Assembly (NCBI GenBank): GCA_018971925.1
Contig: JAGWZT010000007.1
Span: 1-19,393, forward strand
DNA length: 19,393 nt
Direction of reading: 5' to 3'
Source: Lysobacteraceae bacterium
GTDB taxonomy: Bacteria > Pseudomonadota > Gammaproteobacteria > Xanthomonadales > Rhodanobacteraceae
Part shown: one piece after another, positions 15,016 to 19,393 of the stretch
Position numbering within the stretch: the stretch's first letter is position 1
Layout of the letters: every line of letters starts with the position of its first letter
The notes under the pieces: model-generated
What the model was told of the DNA's origin: nothing
Database searches by the model: none
Seen by the model: the letters and a program-made list of their open reading frames with translations, nothing else
Translations under genes and position numbers: made by a program

Positions 15016-15492
15016 ATGCCGGGCACCCGAACCGACCCCCCAATCCGCCGCGCCACCCGTGCCGACGTTGACGCGCTGCTTGCGCTGGAAGAAGCCACCT
15101 TCGACAGCGACCGCATCAGCCGCGCGCAGTGGCGCCGCCATATCGGCAGCGGCAGGGCGGCGGTTTTCGTGAGCGGCACGACCGGCAGCGTCGACGCCGC
15201 GGTCGTGGTGTTCTACCGCCGCAACGCACACGCCGCGCGCCTATATTCGCTCGCGGTCGGCACCCATGCGCGCGGAACGGGCCTCGGCGGCGCGCTCCTG
15301 ACCGCAGCGGAAGCCGACGCCCGCGCACGCGGCTGCACATCGATGCGCCTGGAGGTGCGCAGTGACAACCCGTCGGCAATCGCGCTGTACGAGCGACGGG
15401 GATACACCCGGGTCGCGCACCTGCCGGGGTTTTACGAGGACGGTGCGGACGGCTGGCGTTACGTGAAAACACTGGTCCACGGAGCGTCCTGA
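15016..15492 (+). CDS. GNAT family N-acetyltransferase
   Basis: 158 residues with the whole GNAT fold: IRRATRADVDALLALEEATF at the start, LYSLAVGTHARGTGLGGALL (77-95) with the acetyl-CoA loop RGTGLG (86-91), then RLEVRSDNPSAIALYERRGY (111-130). It acetylates an amino group of an unknown substrate. The pattern (LEEATFDSDRISR, LYSLAV, FYEDGAD) is close to the GNAT half of GNAT/C39-peptidase fusions that accompany RimK-family proteins; the peptidase half is absent, since the frame stops after residue 158. ATG at 15016 is chosen by family N-terminus; no clear ribosome site, and the frame is open to a GTG at 14917. It is divergent from the RimK-family gene across 162 bases, which include a 7-bp hairpin at 14977-14995. 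Confidence 0.85.
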   Translation: MPGTRTDPPIRRATRADVDALLALEEATFDSDRISRAQWRRHIGSGRAAVFVSGTTGSVDAAVVVFYRRNAHAARLYSLAVGTHARGTGLGGALLTAAEADARARGCTSMRLEVRSDNPSAIALYERRGYTRVAHLPGFYEDGADGWRYVKTLVHGAS

Positions 15493-15571
15493 CCTGGGTG
15501 CTTTTGGGGCAGAATGCGGTGCCGAATGCTGGCCGCACCTCGGCGGTGGGTTACGCACGTTTCCGGGGTCC

Positions 15572-15577
15572 TATACT
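15572..15577 (+). promoter_or_regulatory. -10 element (TATACT) of the lptM-dapF genes
   Basis: TATACT, 5 of 6 to consensus, 31 bases before the lptM ATG. A TTACGC at 15551 is a weak -35 candidate at 15-base spacing. It lies in the 116-base gap after the GNAT gene and so suggests a new transcription unit for lptM-dapF. Confidence 0.4.
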
Positions 15578-15608
15578 CATCCATCACCTTCTTGCTTGGG
15601 CTGCACGC

Positions 15609-15818
15609 ATGCGCCACCGCTACTTTGCCGCACCACTGCTGTTGCTTGGTTTCGGACTGCTCGCCGGCTGCGGGCAGAAGGGGCCGTTGTACCTGCCGAC
15701 CAAGCCTGCGGCACCGGCATCCGCTTCTTCAACGCCGGCGACGGCGACACCGGCCGCCCAACCCGCTGGCTCAGCAACAGTTGCGGCGCCGGTGTCATCT
15801 TCCCCAGGTGGCGGCTGA
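15609..15818 (+). CDS. lptM: LptM-like small outer-membrane lipoprotein (YifL)
   Basis: 69 residues. A lipoprotein signal (MRHRYFAAPLLLLGFGLLAGC) with lipobox LAGC and lipidated Cys21, then the family hallmark GQKGPLYLP, then a low-complexity Ala/Pro/Ser/Thr tail. E. coli LptM helps mature the LptD/LptE lipopolysaccharide translocon. The position immediately before dapF is the same as in E. coli, which supports the call. The start is the ATG at 15609, because the signal peptide begins there; the frame is open to 15498. The residue after Cys is Gly, so no Asp retention signal, in keeping with outer-membrane sorting. Confidence 0.85.
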   Translation: MRHRYFAAPLLLLGFGLLAGCGQKGPLYLPTKPAAPASASSTPATATPAAQPAGSATVAAPVSSSPGGG

Positions 15819-15834
15819 CGCCGCGGGGTCGCAC

Positions 15835-16671
15835 GTGGGCCTCCGCTTCACCAAGATGCACGGCCTCGGCAACGATTTCGTGGTGCTGGACGCACGCACG
15901 TCACCACTGCCCCGCGATGCACCGATTCGCGCCATGGCCGATCGCCATACCGGCATCGGCTTCGACCAATTGCTGATCATCGAACCCGCGCGTGATCCGG
16001 CTTGCGTCGTCGCGTATTCAATCCGCAACGCCGACGGCTCCTTCGCCGAACAGTGCGGCAATGGCGCACGCTGCATCGGTGCCTGGCTGCACCACGCGGG
16101 CGCAATCGCGGTCGGCACGATGGTGAAACTGCAGAGTCCCGCCGGCGTGATCGGGATGCGGCTGGACGACGCCTCGACGGTCGCCGTGGAAATGGGCGAG
16201 CCGATATTCGAACCCGCGCGGATACCCTTCGATGCCCCGTCGGTTGCGGACAGCTATCCGCTGGAGGTCGACGGCGCGCACCTGGAGATCGCCGCGCTAT
16301 CGATGGGTAATCCCCACGCGGTGCTGGAAGTGGCCGATGTGCACGAGCCGCGCGTGGACGCTCTGGGCCCGCGCATCACCGCCCATCCGCGCTTCCCGCG
16401 GGGCGTCAACGCGGGTTTCGCCCAAACCATCGACACGCACCACATCAAACTGCGGGTGCACGAACGCGGCGCCGGCTGGACGCTGGCCTGCGGCAGCGGC
16501 GCCTGCGCGGCGGTCGCCGCCCTGCGCAACCGTGGCCGCGTCGGCGACGACGTGCGCGTCGAATTGCCGGGCGGTGCACTTTCCATCGCATGGAAAGGCC
16601 CCGGTCACGCGCTGTGGATGACCGGGCCGGCGACGTTCGCTTTCGACGGCGAATGGCTCGGCAACCCGTGA
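15835..16671 (+). CDS. dapF: Diaminopimelate epimerase
   Basis: 278 residues. DapF converts LL- to meso-diaminopimelate for lysine and peptidoglycan synthesis. Both catalytic cysteines are visible: C74 in EQCGNGARC and C219 in LACGSGACAA. The opening LRFTKMHGLGNDFVVLDA and the RHTGIGFDQLL motif are typical. I place the start at the GTG at 15835, 16 bases past the lptM stop, because an ATG at 15856 would remove the first conserved strand; a GGGG stretch provides a weak ribosome site. Odd: in ERGAGxTLACGSG the variable position is Trp215, where Glu is usual in gammaproteobacteria; some lineages have other residues here, so activity is probably kept. Likely in one transcript with lptM. Confidence 0.93.
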   Translation: MGLRFTKMHGLGNDFVVLDARTSPLPRDAPIRAMADRHTGIGFDQLLIIEPARDPACVVAYSIRNADGSFAEQCGNGARCIGAWLHHAGAIAVGTMVKLQSPAGVIGMRLDDASTVAVEMGEPIFEPARIPFDAPSVADSYPLEVDGAHLEIAALSMGNPHAVLEVADVHEPRVDALGPRITAHPRFPRGVNAGFAQTIDTHHIKLRVHERGAGWTLACGSGACAAVAALRNRGRVGDDVRVELPGGALSIAWKGPGHALWMTGPATFAFDGEWLGNP

Positions 16672-16781
16672 ATAACCTGCTGCGCTCGACAGCTTGCGAC
16701 GATTCTCCACGGGTTGCCATTTGATGCCTTGCGTGCAGCATCGCGACTTACCAAACTGCGCGCATACCACCGGAGTCCAGC

Positions 16782-17465
16782 ATGGCCGATTTGACCCTGA
16801 AGCAAAGCCTCGAAGCGATGGACGTCGCCGAATACCTGCGCCAACACCCGCGCTTCCTGGAAAATTTCCCGGACGTCGCCAACGAGCTGGTGGTGCCTCG
16901 CGAAAACGGTCCCGCCGCATCGCTCGCGGCCTATCAACTCGAAGCCCTGCGCGCGCGCAACCGTGAATTGAATGACAGGCTGGCCGAGCTGGTGGCGATC
17001 GCGGGTGACAACGAACAACTGATGGTGCGCGTGCATACGCTGACCGTGGGCCTGCTGCGCGACAACAACCTGCCGGATGTGCTGAAGAGTTTCGTTGGCG
17101 CACTCAACGAGGACTTCCATTCCGACCGGGTGCGCGTGGTGCTGTTCCGCGACGGCGCCGACCTGCCACGCGCGGACTGGCTGATCTGCGTGCCCGAGGG
17201 CAAACAGGCGCTGCCGGCGTTCACGGATTTCCTCGCCCGCGGCGAACCCGCATGCGGTAGGCTCGCGCAGGCAAAACTCGACCGCCTGTTCGGCGGCGAC
17301 GCCGGCAAGGTGCACTCGGCGGCATTGCTGAAAATCGGCAACGAAGGCATGCTCGCGATCGGGAGCGGCGACCCCAATCGTTTCCATCCGGGCATCGGTA
17401 CGCTCTTCCTGAAGCTGATCGCGCAGGCGCTGGACGCCGCGATCGCGCGCTTCGCAACCGAATGA
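16782..17465 (+). CDS. DUF484 family protein
   Basis: 227 residues. DUF484 proteins are encoded between dapF and xerC in many proteobacteria; function unknown. Residues about 14-45 are the typical start (VAEYLRQHPRFLENFPDVANELVVPRE), about 47-90 are a probable coiled coil (YQLEALRARNRELNDRLAELV), and about 90-227 resemble a GAF-like sensory fold ending FLKLIAQALDAAIARF. ATG at 16782 has GGAG 8 bases upstream. Its gap to dapF is 110 bases; xerC follows after 15 bases, so these two are almost certainly co-transcribed. Confidence 0.9.
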   Translation: MADLTLKQSLEAMDVAEYLRQHPRFLENFPDVANELVVPRENGPAASLAAYQLEALRARNRELNDRLAELVAIAGDNEQLMVRVHTLTVGLLRDNNLPDVLKSFVGALNEDFHSDRVRVVLFRDGADLPRADWLICVPEGKQALPAFTDFLARGEPACGRLAQAKLDRLFGGDAGKVHSAALLKIGNEGMLAIGSGDPNRFHPGIGTLFLKLIAQALDAAIARFATE

Positions 17466-17480
17466 ACCGGGCGGCATGAG

Positions 17481-18368
17481 ATGAGCAGCCTCGCCGCCGA
17501 TACCGCGCGGTTTCTGGATTACCTGAAAATCGAGCGGCACTATTCGCCGGGTACGCTGCGAAACTACACGCACGCGCTGGGAGCCTTGACGCGTTTTGCC
17601 GACGGGCTTTCCCTCGCAGCGTGGAATGAACTGCGCGGTGAGCAAGTGCAGACACTGATCGCGAACGAGCACCGCCGCGGACTGGAGCCGCCGTCACTAC
17701 GGGCGATGCTGTCGGCCTTCCGCAGTTTCTTCCGCTTTCTCGCGCGCGAAGGAAAAATCCAGAACAACCCGGCTGCGGGTGTTCGCTCTCCCAAGGTGCG
17801 GCGCAAACTACCGGAAGTGCTGGACGTGGACGAAGCTGCGATGCTGGTCGAAATCACGGCGGACGACCCGCTCGCCCTGCGCGACCGCGCGATGCTCGAG
17901 CTGCTGTATTCCAGCGGCCTGCGCGTGTCGGAATTGTGCGGGACGCGCTGGCGCGATCTCGACACGGAAGAGGGCCTGCTGCGTGTCACCGGCAAGGGCA
18001 ACAAGACCCGTATCGTGCCGGTGGGCCGGATGGCGCTGGAAGCGTTGGCCGCATTGCGGACCTCGCAACCCGCGGGTGCGGACGCCCCGATCCTGCAAGG
18101 GCGCGCCGACCAGGCGTTGACGCCCGGCGCGGTGCGCGCCGCGATCAAGCGCCGCGCGCGTTCCCAGGGCATCTGGCGGCGCGTCTATCCGCATTTGATG
18201 CGGCATTCCTGCGCCTCGCACCTGCTGGAATCGTCGGGCAACCTGCGCGCGGTGCAGGAATTGCTGGGCCATGCCGACATCGGCACGACGCAAATCTACA
18301 CGCACCTGGATTTCCAGCACCTCGCCAAGGTGTACGACGCCGCACACCCACGCGCGAAGCGCAAGTAG
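17481..18368 (+). CDS. xerC: Site-specific tyrosine recombinase XerC
   Basis: 295 residues, the usual XerC length. With XerD it resolves chromosome dimers at dif. The N-terminal SAM-like DNA-binding domain covers about 1-95; the catalytic domain has all six residues: R148 (SSGLRVSEL), K172 (GKGNKTR), H238 and R241 (HLMRHSCASHLLE), H264 (LLGHADIGTTQIYTHL) and nucleophile Y273. XerC rather than XerD is supported by the dapF-DUF484 context and the length. ATG at 17481 lies 15 bases past the DUF484 stop; a nearby ATG at 17476 is out of frame. The TAG stop lies in the GTAG of a REP element. Confidence 0.93.
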   Translation: MSSLAADTARFLDYLKIERHYSPGTLRNYTHALGALTRFADGLSLAAWNELRGEQVQTLIANEHRRGLEPPSLRAMLSAFRSFFRFLAREGKIQNNPAAGVRSPKVRRKLPEVLDVDEAAMLVEITADDPLALRDRAMLELLYSSGLRVSELCGTRWRDLDTEEGLLRVTGKGNKTRIVPVGRMALEALAALRTSQPAGADAPILQGRADQALTPGAVRAAIKRRARSQGIWRRVYPHLMRHSCASHLLESSGNLRAVQELLGHADIGTTQIYTHLDFQHLAKVYDAAHPRAKRK

Positions 18369-18437
18369 GAGCGGCGGAAGCCGCGATCGATGCGGCGCGA
18401 GCGTCGGCCCGGCATCGGGCCTTCCGGCCCTCCTACA
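18365..18437. repeat. GTAG-type REP pair (inverted), copy 2
   Basis: A 73-bp element bounded by GTAGGAG and CTCCTAC. Hairpins sit next to each end: GCGGC/GCCGC with loop GGAA (18371-18384) and GGGCC/GGCCC with loop TTCC (18417-18430). Same layout and near-identical ends as copy 1 at 11868-11942; the middle differs. The left GTAG provides the xerC stop codon (18366-18368). Confidence 0.85.
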
Positions 18438-18495
18438 GACGCAACTCAACACACACCGGTCGAAGCTTTGGTCCTCTCGCACCGAAGTTGCGCAA

Positions 18496-18514
18496 CGGCT
18501 ACAGCGTGTAGCCG
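18496..18514 (-). terminator. 8-bp stem-loop spanning the sulfotransferase stop codon
   Basis: Arms CGGCTACA and TGTAGCCG are perfect complements with a 3-base loop; the TAG stop of the minus-strand gene (18499-18501) lies within one arm. No T run follows. It may be a 3'-end structure or coincidence. Confidence 0.35.
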
Positions 18515-19393
18515 AAGCGCTCCAGCCACGGACGCAGGACCGGCAGCACCGGTTCGAACTGTTCGCGGTAGTTCTTCCAGCGCCCCACCGCCGCTGCGCT
18601 CACCGGCTGCGTGACCTGCGCGTAGCTCGGGGTCGCGATGAACTGCTTGTCTCGTGCGTGTGCGGCGAAGTTCGCGAACGGTGATGCGTCCGCGACCTCC
18701 AGGAATTGCCCAAGCCGCGCGACCGCGCCTTCGAAATCATCGACGACGGATTCGTAGCGCCACTCCAACACGCTCGGCTTGAAAACTTCGATATGCCGGC
18801 AGCACTGTTCGAAAGCTTCCGTGTACCCTCGCGCGAGGCGCGGCAGTGACGAGCACATCGCCCGGAACGCCGGCGAGCGGAACGCCTGCATGCTGCAACT
18901 CAACAGCACGTCGCACGGATGCCGGATGCACAGGATGATGCGTGCTTCAGGAAACAGGCGCAGGATCATCGGCAGGCACAACATGTTCAGCGGATTCTTG
19001 TCGATCAGACGGCGGCGTCCGAGGTTCGGCAGCGTGCGGCCGACCAGCCGGCCATAGACCGCGCGCAACTGATCCGCCTCGCCCTGCGCCAAGTCGGCAA
19101 GGTCGGCCGGATAACGCTGCCCCGCATGCTCCATGCGTTCGATCAGTTGGTATACGTAACCGCGCTCGTCCATCGAACCGAAATCCGGATGCGCGTCGAG
19201 CATCTGTTCCAGCAGCGTCGTTCCCGAACGCGGAAAGCCGATCACGAACACCGGACTCTGCAGCATCGAGGGGCCGGCCACGGGTCTCCATGTCGCGTAC
19301 GCACTCGCGTCGACCGTTCGGGTCACCATGGGCAACGGCTGACCGTCGGATGCCGGCAACTCCGGCGCCGCTTGCCGGGCGATCTCCATTTGC
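18499..19393 (-). CDS. Sulfotransferase family protein, C-terminal part (gene runs off the window)
   Basis: At least 296 residues are visible and the frame is still open at the window edge, so the true start lies to the right. The PAPS 5'-phosphosulfate loop GFPRSGTTLLEQ starts 50 residues after the first visible Met; about 100 residues later RIILCIRHPCDVLLSC is the 3'-phosphate-binding motif. RRRLIDKNPLN and FRRxx-like helical segments complete a Sulfotransfer_3-type domain. In bacteria this domain is often preceded by TPR repeats, which could be the missing part. It transfers sulfate from PAPS to an unknown acceptor. The Met at 19389 is probably internal, since no ribosome site can be judged. 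Convergent with xerC. Confidence 0.85.
   Translation of the reverse strand, partial: QMEIARQAAPELPASDGQPLPMVTRTVDASAYATWRPVAGPSMLQSPVFVIGFPRSGTTLLEQMLDAHPDFGSMDERGYVYQLIERMEHAGQRYPADLADLAQGEADQLRAVYGRLVGRTLPNLGRRRLIDKNPLNMLCLPMILRLFPEARIILCIRHPCDVLLSCSMQAFRSPAFRAMCSSLPRLARGYTEAFEQCCRHIEVFKPSVLEWRYESVVDDFEGAVARLGQFLEVADASPFANFAAHARDKQFIATPSYAQVTQPVSAAAVGRWKNYREQFEPVLPVLRPWLERFGYTL

Noticed and set aside
16605..17672. Minus-strand open frame of 355 residues
   Set aside because: Runs antisense across dapF, DUF484 and xerC without any domain, and crosses gene borders.

Overview
The window reads as chromosomal DNA of a GC-rich gammaproteobacterium of the Xanthomonadales (Lysobacterales), most likely Rhodanobacteraceae (relatives of Rhodanobacter, Dyella or Frateuria). 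This rests on the protein flavour, on the lptM-dapF-DUF484-xerC block, on a RimK-family ATP-grasp protein beside a GNAT, and on short GTAG-type palindromic repeats between genes. It is inference from pattern recognition, not from a database search. No rRNA, tRNA, CRISPR array, insertion sequence, transposase or prophage gene was seen.

Left part (1-5474): a FadL-type outer-membrane transporter on the minus strand, a 381-base divergent intergenic region with an AT-rich palindrome and a dispersed repeat, and a very large plus-strand protein with six predicted membrane helices followed by two blocks of ankyrin repeats. The large gene runs convergently into a KefB/KefC-type antiporter gene; the gap between them is packed with stem-loops.

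Middle part (5463-13098): minus-strand kefB-like and oligopeptidase A (prlC) genes in tandem; then, divergently, a cyclic-nucleotide-binding-domain/patatin fusion and a gamma-class carbonic anhydrase; then a minus-strand aroE with several substitutions in its shikimate-binding motifs; then a 79-residue two-helix membrane protein. The carbonic anhydrase and aroE converge on a 75-bp GTAG REP pair whose two ends supply the stop codons of both genes.

Right part (13109-19393): a repeat and hairpin-rich intergenic stretch, a RimK-family ATP-grasp ligase (minus strand) divergent from a GNAT acetyltransferase (plus strand), the conserved plus-strand block lptM, dapF, DUF484, xerC (outer-membrane LPS translocon maturation, diaminopimelate epimerisation, unknown, chromosome dimer resolution), a second REP pair that supplies the xerC stop codon, and a minus-strand sulfotransferase whose 5' part lies outside the window.

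Most genes are housekeeping or widely conserved. No clear new multi-gene system is visible. The items most worth a second look are the six-helix ankyrin protein, the RimK/GNAT pair, the altered AroE active-site motifs, and the REP pairs that act as gene ends.
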